Both the position numbers and the translations under genes were made by a program. Of a stretch of 64,000 nucleotides of DNA, positions 10,116 to 24,010 are shown in pieces (position 1 is the stretch's first letter; every line of letters begins with the position of its first letter). The notes beneath the pieces were generated by a model that did not search any database, was not told the DNA's origin, and worked only from the letters and a program-made list of their open reading frames with translations. The DNA is from Talinum fruticosum (Eukaryota > Streptophyta > Magnoliopsida > Caryophyllales > Talinaceae), in NCBI GenBank assembly GCA_021018815.1, contig JAITYX010000052.1, positions 1,602,501 to 1,666,500 on the forward strand. Direction: 5' to 3'.

Positions 10116-13100
10116 AACTTATTACAGATTCTCTCTTTTTAGAGATGTAATTAAGTTGCTGTTAGTTTTACATACTTTTGTGTTACGCTTGGATCCAAAC
10201 CCCTAAAAGTGCCTCCTCCTACTTCCCCCTTTTGGGTTATGCTTGTTTTCCTCCCAGCTTCAGTACTTCATTTCATTAATTCTCTCTTTTAGTTTACCAG
10301 TCATCTCTCTCTCTCCCTCTCTCATCTTTCTCTCTCTTTTTCTCTTTTGTTTCTTGATTTCATATATATTATCTCAACTTAGAATTGCAAAATTTGAAGA
10401 ATCTCTATGGAAAACATCAACATTATTTCAATTTACCTCGCTTTTTTCAAATTTCAGGAATCTATCGAGAATATAAGATGAAAAGATGTACTATTTAGAT
10501 TGAATGAAGAAACACCATTGTGTGTTTTTTGCGAGTACATTGGGTAGCATTTCTAAGCACATTTGTTCATTTGTCTAACCTAGAGAGAGGACCGAATTAA
10601 TATAGACAACCTTGTAATAAACAACTTATAAGATCTTCAGCATCTAAAAGCATATACGAGATATATCTGTAAAATAAATTCCGTAAAAAATACATGTATA
10701 TATAATCCTCCAATGTCAAATAATCATTTTTACTAATTTAGATTAAGAAATAAGAAACTACCTTGCGTAATTATTCCATAAATCTTCACCAAGTAATAAT
10801 GGTATAGATCACTCCTAGAAAATATCCCACTTAATTTGTATGTGATTAGCTTAACTCGTTTCGTTTAGTATAATTCTAGAAATAGTGAAACATCAAAGTC
10901 ACAAATCGATTTCTATGTTTCCTAAATTTGAGCAATAAAAGAAAATTTCAGACCAAAGTTTTTCTTATTAATTAAATGAAATAAAGTTCTTAATTGTGTT
11001 ATTGGGTAAGTATCATTTTTAGGTATGTGAATTATTAAATGCTTTTTAGGGTATGTTTAGATTTCGTCATTAATTAGTTAAAAATCTCGACACGATATGT
11101 AAAATATTGGGATTCCTTGATGGATCAAGCATTAACATGATGGCATCAAACACTCAAGTAGAGAGGAGGGAGAATCTATATTTGGGAGAATTTAGATGGA
11201 CAATTCATTTTGTGTGATTTTACCGTTACTAATGTTTAGCGACTCACAAGTTATTTGCTTAGCCACTTGGAAAAATTTTCACGCCCGCAAATACGCCTTA
11301 CGTACTTTTAGGAATCTAATTTTGTATTAAACTAACATGAATTGATTTTATTTTATATAAGGTATAACGTTTAAATGTTGTGAGTGAAAAAATTTGTATT
11401 AGGAAGAGTTCTACCCTTTATAATGGGCCACCGATAACATGACCCAAATTAAAATATAAAGGATCAAAGAACGAAAGAAATATCATCATAAAATTTAAAT
11501 TGTATTGTATATTATTGCTAGTTACGTGAGCTGAGGGGATGAGACATTTATAAATATAATTATTCTCTATATATTTATAATTAGGCAAGGGATTATTCTA
11601 GGAGAGCAATGATCATACCAATACAATTACTCCCTTTTTGCCTCAAAAAAACATTAAAAATAAAAGGTTGTTTCTCACTTCTGACATGGAAATATGTGTT
11701 CTTCTCTAGAAAACAGAAAAGGAAAAAGAAGTGACTTAGGATGGCTATGCCTATGCATAGACAGAGGTGATGAGGGAGGATCAAAACCCTAGGAAGCAAT
11801 ATTTTGCATCTCTTACTGAATCTCAGTCTAGAATTGATTAGGTTGTTTTATGTGCGGGTGGCTACTTTCTGTTTCGGAGTTAGTCTCAGAGGCAGAAGAT
11901 GCTGAAACAAAGGGTAAACATCAGATTTTATTTCTGTATATGTATGTAGATATAGATCACAAAGCCTAGCTGTTTGGGAATTAAGTAAGCTCTGAAAATA
12001 AAAGAAAACCCAAGAAGAAAAAGAAAAAAAAAAAGTGGGGTGGTTGAGGAGCAGTACCAGCAAAGCAAGCAGAAGCAGTAACAGTGGCAGGAGGAGCAGC
12101 AGCAGCTGGTAGTGTACATATGAGAGAGAGAGTGGTATATGTGAGGGGGCAGGAGAGAGAATACTGGGAGTATGTCTAGGCTAAATAGCTAATTATCTGC
12201 ATATATAAAGCTACCTGTACTCTTTTTCTAGTTTTATTAAAACCACCTCCTTTTCTCTTCTTCCCCTTCTCCCTTGTTCTTATTGGTTGCTCAGTCATCT
12301 CCTGCGTATATGCAGTTCTCAATTCTCACCATCCTTTTGCTCTCTTTCTCTCTCTAAGATTTTGATTTTCCTTTCCTTTATTTTCTCATGGAAAGGAAAT
12401 CTATTTGATTCAGTAATAAGTGAGGAATCATATTGATAAAGACAGGAAAATAAATAAACATAAAAGAAATCAAACAAACTGTTTATGTAAATGATTTATA
12501 TATGTAGTGCATCTATTTTGGATTTAGATATATTACATTATTTTAATGTGATGTTATATGGATTTTTTATTTTTTAAGAAACACGATCAATTTATTACAA
12601 TTTATAAACAGATAACTATGAATTTAGACTTAGAATCTATCACATTAAGTATGAGACGAGTAGAGACTAAACCCTAATATGTTATACGTCCTTTTAACAT
12701 CCTTTTATATTCCTAAGGAAGAAAGATTAGTTTACTCAATTTATATTGCTTTTGTATTTGCTATTAGGTTCATAACTCATTTCTAAGTGACATACAAATA
12801 GGTGTACCAGAGTAGCATACAAGAGGCAATGTGGGAACCAAACTCAAGGCCTCTTAAGTATATTTCTCTTTAAAATATATGAGATATATATGTTATAATT
12901 TAACTTTGTATTTATCGGATCTCATAATCAAATCCTGATTTTCATAAAAAATCTTGAGGATAAGCTCCATATGACCATATTTTTGTGGAGCTTTGAATTT
13001 GTTTATTCAAAATAAAATGAGATACTCAAAAGTTATTAAAACAAAAGGTAAAAAGTAACAGAGCACTTTTTTCAGGAAAATAAATTTTATTGTGTTTCTT

Positions 13101-13347
13101 ATATATATATATATATATATATATTTATTTATTTATTTTGCTCACATCCATGAACCTCTAGAATCTAGGGGCCTCTATCCCAATTATGATACTAGTTTTT
13201 AAAATTTTTTAAAATTGAACTGTACAGTGTCCGCCCCTCCATTCTGCTTTACTGTTAATTTGATGAGGTGGAAAATATTTCATTAAAAAAAGATAATGTG
13301 GAAAATGAAATAAGGATGTAAAGTTGAGAAGAAAAAAAGGGAAAAAT
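10116..13347. other. intergenic region 3' of SPL, no gene seen
   Basis: It starts with the SPL 3' UTR, which includes pyrimidine-rich stretches around 10300. The block 11590-12360 is purine-rich, with GCAG repeats near 12090 and GAGA near 12125. It could be the leader of an unrecognised minus-strand transcript, but no coding frame supports this. A TA dinucleotide repeat lies at about 13101-13124. Confidence 0.5.
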
Positions 13348-13429
13348 CGTGAACGGCAGGATTCGAACCTGCGCGGGCAGAGCCCACATGATTTCTAGTC
13401 ATGCCCGATAACCACTCCGGCACGTCCAC
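13348..13429 (-). tRNA. tRNA-Ser (anticodon AGA)
   Basis: The reverse complement is an 82-base type II tRNA. The acceptor stem GTGGACG pairs with CGTTCAC (one G-U pair) and the discriminator is G. The T-arm contains GGTTCGAATCC. The anticodon stem-loop is CATGACTAGAAATCATG with anticodon AGA (13394-13396 on the + strand), followed by the long variable arm of serine tRNAs. No CCA is encoded, as expected for a nuclear gene. A T-rich Pol III terminator follows at once (TTTTT and T7, + strand 13332-13346), and a CAA motif lies just upstream of the 5' end. Confidence 0.95.
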
Positions 13430-14281
13430 TTTGATGGCTAATTATTTCAAGAATTATTTATAAATCTGTGATGCACTAGCTTTAATTTGCTGCTGAAACT
13501 GTGGTTATTATAGTGACATATCTAGAATATTTTTGTCTTTGCCTGTCAAAGGTTATATTTGTGTCTAATTAAGAACTCATGCAATATTATGATTTATGAG
13601 GAATAAATCACAAAATTATTTCCAATATCTAGTTATAAGTTTTCCTTCCAAATTAGTAAAAATCCTTTATTTATAAATATTAAACAACGCAATCTCCCCA
13701 AAGTAATATTAACGGATTTTATTAGTTTCATCAACCATATTTAATACTTGAGTAAGGTAAGGACACTATTAGGGTTTAAATAAGTTTACTGTCCTTTTTC
13801 TTTAAGCGGTAAGTTATAAGAGCTAGAAAGATACTATTCATTCACATGACTTGTATACACAATTTTATATAAGGAGAATAGTTTTAACTCATCTGAACAA
13901 ACTTATATTAGATTATTGGTAACTTATGCATCACATTTTAAAAAAAAAATAATTAGTGTAAATAACTAATAAAAACTCATTTATAATTAGTCATTAGCTA
14001 ATAAATCAAAAATTATGTAATAGAAATGGCGATTGGACACTAGTGAAATCTATAGAGTTAATTAATTCAGACCAAAAAGGTTAAACGAAATTAATTAGTT
14101 AATAATTAATTAATTAATTAAGATCTCCAAGGTTTAAGACTTTGCCGTTTAATCTTTGTATATCTTCTTCATGCTCAAAATTCTCTACATTGATTCTCTT
14201 CTCTCTCCAAACTCTGTCTGTCTCTCTCTCTCATCAAGCGCATTGACGGCTGACTCCGGAAAAGGAACAAAAATTCCGGCG

Positions 14282-16039
14282 ATGACTGATCAGCCGCAAA
14301 ACCCAAACCCAAACCCCAACTCATACCCGGCGGAGGATGTACCAATCCCGCCCATTAGAATCAGACCCACCACCACCAGCAGCGCGTCTTCTCCACGCGT
14401 CACCGTCTCCACCCCTTCAGCCCCCGGCTCCGGCAAGGACACGCCGACGGCGGGCGCAGCGCGAAAGATAGCCATAGCCGTAGATCTGAGCGACGAGAGC
14501 GCTTTCGCCGTCAAGTGGGCCGTCGACCACTACATTAGACCCGGCGACGCCGTCGTCCTCCTCCACGTCAGACCCACCTCCGTCCTATACGGCGCTGACT
14601 GGGGCTGCGTTGATTTGTCCGCCGCTCCTGATAATGAGGAGTCCCATCAGAAGCTCGAGGATGATTTCGACGCTTTCACCTCCTCGAAGGCTGCTGATCT
14701 CGCCCAACCTCTCATTGACGCTCAGGTTTCTCTCTCCATGAATTAGTCCAATTGCAGTTCTTGATCATCGATTGTTGCTCTGGGGTTGTTCAGGTGTTAT
14801 CGAAAGACCCAATAAGCGGAAACTGCTTAAACCCTTCTGTTTATTGGGATGCTGAAATGTTAGGGTTTTTCCCTTTTTTGGGGTCTAGTAGAAATGCGTT
14901 GATTTTACTCAAATCTTTATCTTTTCTGGCCTTCTAGCTATTTGTTGTCTTGTTAAGGGGTTTATGTCATTTGGGTGTGGGAAATTCAACAATCTTTGTT
15001 TTAGTTTACGTGAAAATTCAATTATGGGGACGTGGGTGAGGGGTCTTTTAATCTAAAATTGTATAATTTATGTTATTCTGAGGATTTTGCTGGAATTATC
15101 ATGGTACATATTTGGACAATAGAAATTACATAGTGGTCTCTATTCCTACGCATAATGCCAGTATAGGTAGCTTTCGGCTTTTGCTGTTGGAGAAGCTTCC
15201 GTTTACAAGGACATCACTGCTTTGCCTTTTGGACTTGAAAATTATATTTTCTTTTCCCATCCATCTCTTCTGTTTTGAATCTTTAGGGTAAAAGCCCTAA
15301 CTTGATTGTCAATTTGTCCGGAAATAGTTTTGTTGACGAGGTTTATCATTCTTGCAATTTTTTTAACAATTCATGATTTGTGGAATAGTTCAAGGATTCA
15401 GCTAGAATTATTTAAGGGCCGTAATACGCATAATAGTTTTATGTCTGTGTCATAACATGATGATCGTCTTGTTCGTGATTGGTAAACAAAGAAAGATTTT
15501 TTTTTGAAAATTCAGCAAATGATTCAGTTGAAGAAAGTTGATGCGTGTCCATTTGTTGTGTGATTACTCTATGCACTATGACTAGAGTAACATCTTGTCT
15601 AATGTTTTTTATTTTTTCCCAGACTTGTTGTATCTGCTAATATTTGGTTGTAGTTTAGACATTTTAAACTCTGAAATCGGTGCTGATGCTGCTTACCTTA
15701 ATTGCGTTATTTCAGGTGCCTTATAAGATACACATTGTTAAAGACCATGACATGAAGGAGAGGCTGTGTTTGGAGGTGGAGAGACTGGGGTTCAATGCTG
15801 TCATTATGGGAAGCCGCGGTTTTGGTGCCTCAAAGAGAGGGAGCAATGGACGGCTTGGAAGTGTCAGTGATTATTGTGTGCGCCACTGTGTTTGCCCTGT
15901 GGTTGTTGTTCGTTATCCTGACGAAAAGGATGGACAAGGAAGTGACGAGGCGATGGTTACTGTGGCCGAGGCAGATGAAGAAGGGATGGCGGAGGAGGAA
16001 GAAGAGTACCATGATGCCTCTGATGAACGCAAAGGTTAG
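14282..16039 (+). CDS. universal stress protein, PHOS32/PHOS34 type
   Basis: This is a UspA-fold nucleotide-binding protein of the plant PHOS32/34 group, whose Arabidopsis members are phosphorylated after microbial elicitation. Exon 1 is 14282-14725 (148 codons) and exon 2 is 15716-16039, joined in phase 0 as DAQ-VPYKIHIVKDHDMKERL. The first 60 residues are a Pro/Ser-rich leader. The domain then begins RKIAIAVDLSDESAFAVKWAV, followed by YIRPGDAVVLLHV. Exon 2 carries the glycine-rich nucleotide-binding stretch MGSRGFGASKRG, then GRLGSVSDYC and CVCPVVVVRYPD. An acidic tail ends in DERKG-stop. I chose the MTDQP start; an in-frame ATG at 14156 would add 42 residues that look like leader sequence. 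AAAG/GTTAGT at 16034 is a good splice donor, so the true 3' end may lie in further exons (for example 18384 or 21765 onward). That would change only the last few residues. Confidence 0.87.
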
Positions 16040-16984
16040 TGATCCTTGTTTTGAAATGTGATTCATTTCTTGTCAGAATCAGATTCATTAACTTGTTCTT
16101 TCAAAACATGGAGGGACCTTGCATGCTCTTTGCTCTAAACACTGACTAGCAGTCTATCTCTTGGGGTCATTACATGCCTTTTATTTTGTTTCTTAGGTCC
16201 CTAACTTGAGATATTGGTGCTCCATTCACTGGTTGGATGCTGTTACATGCCATAAATAGTTGATTTATTACTGCCTTTACTTGCTATCCTCATCATACCC
16301 CCATCTTTGAAATTATATTGACTACGAGTTTAGAAGGAAAAAAAGCATCATTGGTCTTTTAGCTGCATGCCATTGGTAGGACAAGCAATGCTTCACCAAT
16401 ATGTATGCTGGAAGCACGGAAGCCTTAAAATGATTGTGAGTTGAATGTTCTTGGAGGGAAGATGAGTTTCTATGGTGGTGATTGACATTTTCAATTCCAT
16501 TTTGCTTAACCTGAAATTTTAAATTAACCTCCTTGTCAACATGGGGTACGTCATCAATTTCAGCAACTTTGTCTCCAACCAGTAATTAATAAGAGCGTTG
16601 AGCTTTAGTTGCTCCTCATGTGCATTGCATTCGGTGTGTGCAACATCTTCAATAAGTTCCTCAGTGTTTTCCACTTTCTCCTTAGTAATAGGCTCAATTT
16701 GTGTCTCAACAAGTGGCTGCATTGTCATTTCATCTCCAGGATGTCCCTCTGGAGCACTTCTAGCTTTTGATCCACCACTTATTTGTATTCTTTAGAAAGG
16801 CATTAGTATGTTCTAGGCAAGTGCCAAGGCAATCATTGGCTTGAAATTCAGTTGCTGGTTTTCTTGATATACAACAACTCCCATGTGGGTCTTACTTGCA
16901 TTGGATTTAGGTAGATCAAGATATAAGCAGTATTACCTTTGTAAGTACCTCTACTCATAGAGAGACCTCAATTTTCTTGATATA

Positions 16985-17264
16985 CTCCCTCCGTCCCAAA
17001 TTAGATGTTCACTTTGATTTTGCACGCATATTAAGAAATATTAATGACTTAATACTTTTTAGAGACAATAATAATAATTTCCTTGACATTTGAATTTTAA
17101 AAACTATTTTAAATTTCCCTCCTTTTCACTAATTGTATTTTTAAATTTTAAACATGGGTAGTTTGGGACATTTTTATATTTAGCATTTCCATTTTTGAAA
17201 AGAGGACATTATTTTGGGATATCCTGAAAATGAATAAGGTACATTGTTTTTGGGAGAGAGGAAG
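16985..17264. mobile_element. Stowaway-type MITE (Tc1/mariner)
   Basis: The left end CTCCCTCCGTCCCAAATTAG is the plant Stowaway terminal signature. The right end, read inverted, is CTTCCTCTCTCCCAAAAACA. The element is 280 bp, has no coding capacity, and is flanked by TA on both sides (16983-16984 and 17265-17266), the expected target duplication. Confidence 0.85.
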
Positions 17265-20200
17265 TATATAAAATAAAGAATCAAAACAAGTTGCTCAGCT
17301 GTTACAGTGTGTTCGCTTGGGAGTGCTTATAGCTTTTTGCCCACCAGCTTATACATGTTCGCTGGAAAAGCATCAGTAGGTTTTACCAGCACCAATGCTA
17401 TCATTGCTTGATATTCCTTGGCTCAATTCACCTGAGAAGCATTTACAAAAGAACAAAACACAAGCAGCAGGTACTTGGAGGCTTAATGCTTTATCTGTTC
17501 TTGTCAATAGTTACTAGGATGGGAAGATAGTAGGTTTTGCATACAATAGCTTTAATTATGATGCACAGGTTTCATCATGATGACAGACTGATTATCGACT
17601 AGGGTTATCAGAGATCACAATTAATCACGAAAGACAACCTTGGTTGGCCTAGAATCTGCTGTGATGCCAAACTGATAGAGATTCTCCGGAGCTAAACCAA
17701 ACTCAATTTATTTCGTAATTGTATCCATTCAAGTACATAGGTAGAGGCACATCTACAACGTAAAAATTAAGATGACCTAATATGCTTATAGGACTAAATT
17801 TTCGCTTGGAAACAAATCTCTTTTGAAAGGCCGCTCTTTTATTGTAAAATACGGAAGGCTTTTTCAATATGTTGTATGAGTGATATCTTGAAATTTGCTA
17901 CCCTAATTGCTAATATTATATGCTAAGATACTATTAGAGTATCAAAATACAATTATTTGCTAAAATTGATGAATTTATGCCACAAATTATTGCTCTTTCA
18001 CAGCTTTTTATGTTGGCTGTTATAGGACTTGCCTGTTCCTCTTATTATGCATTGGATTGTGCGAAGAGCCTGAATTGGTACATGGACAAGTTTTTTATAC
18101 AAAAATACTATGGCTTTGCAACTTAGTCTCTTTTATCTAGTTTAAAAGTCTTGCCGAAGAACTATTTAGCGGCACTTAGTTTATCTCTGAAAACTTTTAA
18201 GTTGACCAATTAGCTGATGTATAACTCTGTTGGTACAGTTTTAATAACATTGCTTGCATTTCTTTGAGCAAAATGTTGACTTTGAAGATGATACAAACTC
18301 AGGTGTCTGAAGTTGGATGTCCTCACTTTCAGGCTTGCTCTGTGTAGTTGCTTGGAACTAAAATTGTTGCTTCTTGTGCAGCAACGGCCTGAAATGATTC
18401 TGGAATGGCGTTATTTTCTGAATAGCAGGTATGCACGTCGTTCTGAAATTCAGATTAACAATAGTGTATTTGTGAACTAGAAATATCTAGTTGTCATTGT
18501 TTCTTCTTTGCTTTTGAGAATTTTTGTGAGACTGCTGTCTATTAATGGTTGTCATTCATCCCATGGACCATAAGCTGATGTCCACCAGGCCAAGCCTACC
18601 TATCAAGTTGTAAAATTCTGTGGGTGATGAGTAAGAAAATTTCCAGAAGGAGAAGACCTGAGCTTTATAATTTCTCTTATCTTCTAAAGCATTCAATTAT
18701 TGCTTAGTCATATAGGTCAAGAGCTTTACATGAACCTCTCCTAACTAACAAATACATCTGCATCCAAGTAATGTCTAGTAGCCATAATGGGAAGTTTCCT
18801 AATAGGGATGCTCTAGTGGCACTTGGGATGGAAGACAAACTTAAAATCTTGTCAAGGTGCAAGAAAGTTTTCCCATTAGCTCTCCATGCTTTACCTCCCC
18901 AGGATGCAACTTAAGAACCATGAATATTGATATGAGACATGTCAAGATACATCATCGATTTGACATGTGATTTTTTGAAGTGTGATGTGAAACATTTGAT
19001 ATACATATACATTTGACTTTTGATATACGTGACCCTACAAACGTGTCATCCACAGTGGATGCTGTTGTATATATAATTGCTTTTGTTCTATTATTGTCCA
19101 TCTATATTATTAGTTGCGGAGACATTGTGTTTTGACGTGAACATAAACAAATTGTTTATAGTATGTGTATTCTGACCGGAAAAAACCTCAAAATGTTATG
19201 TGACGCTTGTCTCTGGGTGTCTAAGGAGAGTCACTCTATGGATGGATGTTTCATATGCTGAGTTGGAGAAAATGTTTGTGCTTTGCAGTGTACATCATAT
19301 TGTCTTCTAATAATGGTTGCTTTAATCTATGAAGTTGAAATGAAATGAGCTGGGACAGTTGGTCGACAAATCCACTAGTATTCAACAGACATACAACAAT
19401 AACACGCCTTGTCAATTGTGCTCAGGTTTTTGCTTGAACATGGTCTTGGGAGATCCAGACTTAGGTACACGATCTTGCATTCTTGCTTGCTTGAGGAGAT
19501 CTAGGTAGATTCAGATATAGGTAAACTTATCTTTGCTAACAAACAAGGGGGCAATTCTGAGAGATTAATAAAAAATCTGCAGAAGATATTTATCTTGTTG
19601 ATAAGTGAGGGAAGGAAGATAATAGTGGTGTGGGCAACAAGCCACTTTGAAATCACATCTACCTAAGAAGTTAATCACGTATTAGTAGCTACAATTTGAT
19701 GCTAGATACTAATGGTGACAAACACACCCCTTGATTATTCTCCTATTCATCCCAAGTAAACATGAAAGTCTGCTTCTCTATTTGACATATGTAGAAAGTG
19801 CACACTAATGAGAAAAAGTGAAATATTTGTCAACTTAGTATAGTAACAAGCATAAATGCGAATAGTATAGTGGCATAAGCAATCTTTTCTCACATAAGTT
19901 AAGATGACAAAATAGTAAAGCTAAATAACCAAGCAGTAAAAGCAATGCATAGAGGGAGAGAAGCTCCATATTGTACTTGTAAACACATCAAAGGAGATAA
20001 ATAGCTAATTGGCAATAAGTATATGACCAATAAATAAAAATTGAAAGATTAAAAAGGACTAGGTTTGCTGACCTTGTGCTATGAACAAATTAATGCTATG
20101 AACTGAGGAGAGATTTCTGGTTCCTAAGCGATAGCGAGCGGGTGAAGAGTTGCTTATTTAAGGTTGTTTTGGCCTTAATCATGGACTGCTGGAAACTTTT

Positions 20201-20529
20201 GTCAAATGCTTTGTCCTTGCTGAATTGTTTTGTTAGTCTCAATGACAGTTCTTTTTAGGCCCATCTTCTCCTCTCTCACCCATTCCTCCTAGTTCGTGCC
20301 TCTGTGTATGTGCTTGAACCATGTGAGTCTTTCCTCCCACATCTTATATGCTTTAAAATGGCTGCCTTTACCTTTTCACTTATCACTTTGTTCCTTATTC
20401 AGTTATCCGATTCAATCTTTGTATTGATGCATCCAATAAATCATCCTTATCTTTTATTGCTAAATTTATCTATTCCTCTTTATTGGTCAAACTTGTCTAT
20501 AACAAAGTTGGTCTAGGAAATGACGACGA

Positions 20530-20990
20530 TGCTATAAAATGTGTTTTCCTTTCGCTTTCATCAGGACCTTCGTGTCCCAGAGAACTCCAAGTGCTTCCAG
20601 TTTCGCCATCATACTCTGTTATGACGGAGTAGGGTCATCCATTCACCTTCTGTCTTAGGTCTCTTCTCCTTCCATATTCAACTTGTATTCCTAGGACTCT
20701 TGTCATATATTTACTCAATCTACAGTTTTTAGACTTGAGGGCAGCTCTCGACTTCTCTGACTTGGTATTAATATCTGTCTAGGCTCATCCAGTAGTGTGT
20801 TATCCACAAATATCATACACCACGTCACCTGAATGTGAATCCCTTTGAATTTGCTCATCCATTACTTAGCAGCAGCTTGTATTTGATCGTCATATCATCA
20901 CCCATATGTGTGTCTTCAACCCCTGATATTTCATGGATGTATTATGTCGCTTGTACGTTGGATATTCCAATTATAACCAGATCTTTGCTG
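20530..20990 (-). pseudogene. RTE-type non-LTR reverse transcriptase relic
   Basis: Minus-strand translation gives, in shifting frames, VMDEQIQRD, then WCMIFVDNTLLDEPRQ (compare the family WCMLFADDxxLxDE catalytic block, with FADD degraded to FVDN). Downstream there is a block resembling GWMKWRLASGVLCDKKVP. Stops and frameshifts break every frame, so it is inactive. It lies in the presumed 3' intron of the USP gene. Confidence 0.6.
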
Positions 20991-22340
20991 CAATAGCATC
21001 TATCTGGGCGTTAAAACATTTTTTTCTGGTAATTCATGCACATGAACATCGGTATATTTAGCTTGTTTTTCTGTAGCTATTGGATAGCTCAGCTCCTTTT
21101 TTGGGCCTCCGGGGACGGGTGATCTCTTGCTGATCTTTAACTCATTTTCCTTCTTGATACATCAAGTTTATTCTATAATATAAAATACCCTTCAACTCAA
21201 ACTTAAGAGTCTTGCTTTGTCATGTTATTTGAATTTGTTGGTTAAAGACTTGAAAATTGTGTGACATAATTTATGGTCATTGAACTTGTGCTCCTTCAAT
21301 TTTATTTCTAATCTAGTATAAAGAGCTTACATCATGTGGTATTTAGGCTCTGCATAACACATACCTACCCAACTTTGTAACAATAGAGCCTGTATTGTCC
21401 AAGCCATACTTTCTGGTCATCAAATCAATGGTCATAAGAGGTTAAGGTTATTCCCTCTTTTCCCAGTTTCTGTTCTTTCCTGTATTCGATCTTAACCTCT
21501 TATGCACTATTATAGTATGTCTAGTTTCCCTGGGCCATTTATTTTATTTTGCAGTAATTTATTTTTGTTTTTCCACTCTGTTTTGGTCAATTTGAAGTAC
21601 ACAGCAAAGGAGGTAATAATCATTTAAAGACGTAATGGTGGTTAAAACCATACTCGCTTTCAGAGGTGTTACAACTTACAATAGTGTGTTTCGATGTCAC
21701 TATTTATCGTGTACCTATTCTCGTACATATGTTTTGACACAAGGTTTGGTTTTTATGTTTCAGGGTTGCTGGAGATGAAGGAAATTGATTGTTGAATTTG
21801 GTGTTTTGTCTTTATAAAAACTGGCTTAGCTGGTACTCCCCACATGAGTTGAAGCGTTTTATAGGCAATGCTATGTGGAGCTGTGGTACAGTCTCTGTTG
21901 TTGGATTTGCCTCTGTCGTTGTGAACTTTGCTTTTGTAAGGTGTAATACCGTCTGGGTTTCTGGTTTGCCACAGTCGGAGTCCTGCCCGATCCCTGTAAT
22001 ACTATTTTCTGTTGCTTTAGAGCTAAACATTGAAATAGATCACCTTGGCTTGTGAGATTTCTTAATACTGATGCTTTTAGCTCTATCTTTTGTTGGTCTT
22101 TGTCAATGAGTTGGGTTTTGAATTTCGGTCAGTTCATAATAGTAGGGTTGGGAAGATTTGGTGGTGGAGAATAATAGTTTTGAGGTGAGTAAAGTGAGGT
22201 AAATAAGGAAGGGGAAAACAAACATTTTAGCAAGTCGCCCTTCTTCAGTAAGAATGGGGGATTGATGGATTGATGGAAACTTGCAAACCAACAAATGAAG
22301 CTCACATTTTTCTCCTACTACTGCGGACTTCAATCAATTA

Positions 22341-24010
22341 TACCTTCACCCGGCCAAAGAATTGATATCAGCTTAATCCATTTGTACACCCCTTTGAATT
22401 AACAAGTACTATTAATAAATCTTTGCCCACAATTTTTAAAGTTTTTACTATGATCATAATATAGTAATCATATGAAATCTATATTAGTTTTATATATCTC
22501 AGATTATATAATGAAACGTTGAGTAACTGAAAGATAAACATTATGTTAGAAGAATAACAACCAATTTATTTTATTTACATATTTTGGTACAAAAAAGTTA
22601 CAAAAGGGAGTATAACTTAGTCACAATATAATAGAGAGACGAGCAATCAAACCTAAGATTTAATTTTACTTAATAATAATGTAAAAAGATTAAGGATTAT
22701 TAAATTTTAATATTTTAAATTTTGGGCCATGTTCATAATATCATAAACTATCGATTGACCTCGTAACATCCTTCTTTTTAATACTAATATTTTTTAATAT
22801 CATATACTTTGAAAATTCATAATTAGTGTTCCGAAAATTGGGACAACTAATGTTAATTTTTCTAAGTACGGGATATTAAAAATATTAATGTTAAAGGTGA
22901 GGACGTTATAAATTAAATTAATAATACAGAATATTATGAAAAATATGTCCCAAAGTCTAGAATATTAAAATTAGTTTGATTTAGTTTTCCTATCAAATCT
23001 AGGGTTGTAAGCTTCAAAATAGACCAATTTAATCATGGACTCCTGATTTGGAACCACCGCCTTTCATTTTTATTTTATTTTCCTTTGCATGTACTACTAA
23101 AATTAGGAATTTATTCTCCTTCAACTCACTTGTTTTCAAGGGGATGTCATTTAATAAAATGGCTTTCTTTTTTGGAAGAGAATATTCATTCGTGTGCAAT
23201 GCATTCAAGTGAAGTCACGATCAACTATCACTTAAATTTATTTGTTAAAATTTTGGGCCATGTTCAAGTTTAAATTAAAATTTTTAGATCAAAATTTTTT
23301 TACTTATTAATATTTATCTTTAATTCAATAAATATTTATCATCAATAAAATAGTTTCCGTTGGTATGTTTTATCAATGAAAAGAATTCAAAAATTAATTA
23401 TATGATAGAAGAGATTAAAAAAGCCTAAATATAAATTTAGAGTTTAAAATTTTATTATTGGATAATATTTATCTTCACTATGACAAACATTTATCGTCAC
23501 TAAAATAATTCAGTTGATCTTTTTGCCCCCAAAAAAATAAAAATTAGGAAATATGATAAAAAAATTTAAAATATCTCAAATATGGTTTTGAATTTAAAAT
23601 ATTTTTATGTGGATAACATTTATCTTTATTACGATATTTATTGCCATTAGACTAATATAGTTGATTTTTGGCATTTTTATTTAGATAATATTTATCTCAA
23701 CAATAATAATTTAATTACTATTTTTTGTCATTGAAATAATTCATTACATTTGTAATTACATTACACTTTTTATATAACCAAACATGGTAATGTAATTATT
23801 ATCCCATTACATTATATATCTAATTACATTACATAATTAATTATATTACACCCCTATTACATTACATCAAATCAACGCCACATAAATATTTAGTTCTAAA
23901 TTATACTGCAATTAATTAGAATCCTACAGATTAGTTAAGCTAAGAGGCACTGATAAAACACAAGGAGAGTTAAAAGAAAATGTGTTTCAGTTCCATCAAT
24001 CTGAACCCCA
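22341..24010. other. AT-rich intergenic sequence, no gene seen
   Basis: No supported coding frame was found. Bases 23750-23875 repeat the motif AATTACATTA several times in both orientations and resemble the end of an AT-rich MITE, but no boundary or target duplication could be fixed. Confidence 0.5.

Larger units (their letters stand above)
16040..22340. other. long region 3' of the USP gene: probable UTR introns plus transposon relics
   Basis: Two short exon-like blocks fit continued splicing of the USP transcript. One starts after the AG at 18383 and ends before GT near 18429. The other starts after TTTCAG near 21764 and runs about 300 bases. Between them lie a Stowaway MITE (16985-17264), an RTE reverse-transcriptase relic (20530-20990) and a minus-strand acidic open frame at 16519-16728 that I do not recognise. 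The remainder shows no coding signal. Confidence 0.45.

Noticed and set aside
16519..16795. Acidic 69-codon frame (minus) in the USP 3' region
   Set aside because: Possibly a transposon-captured fragment, but nothing in it could be assigned; not listed as a gene.
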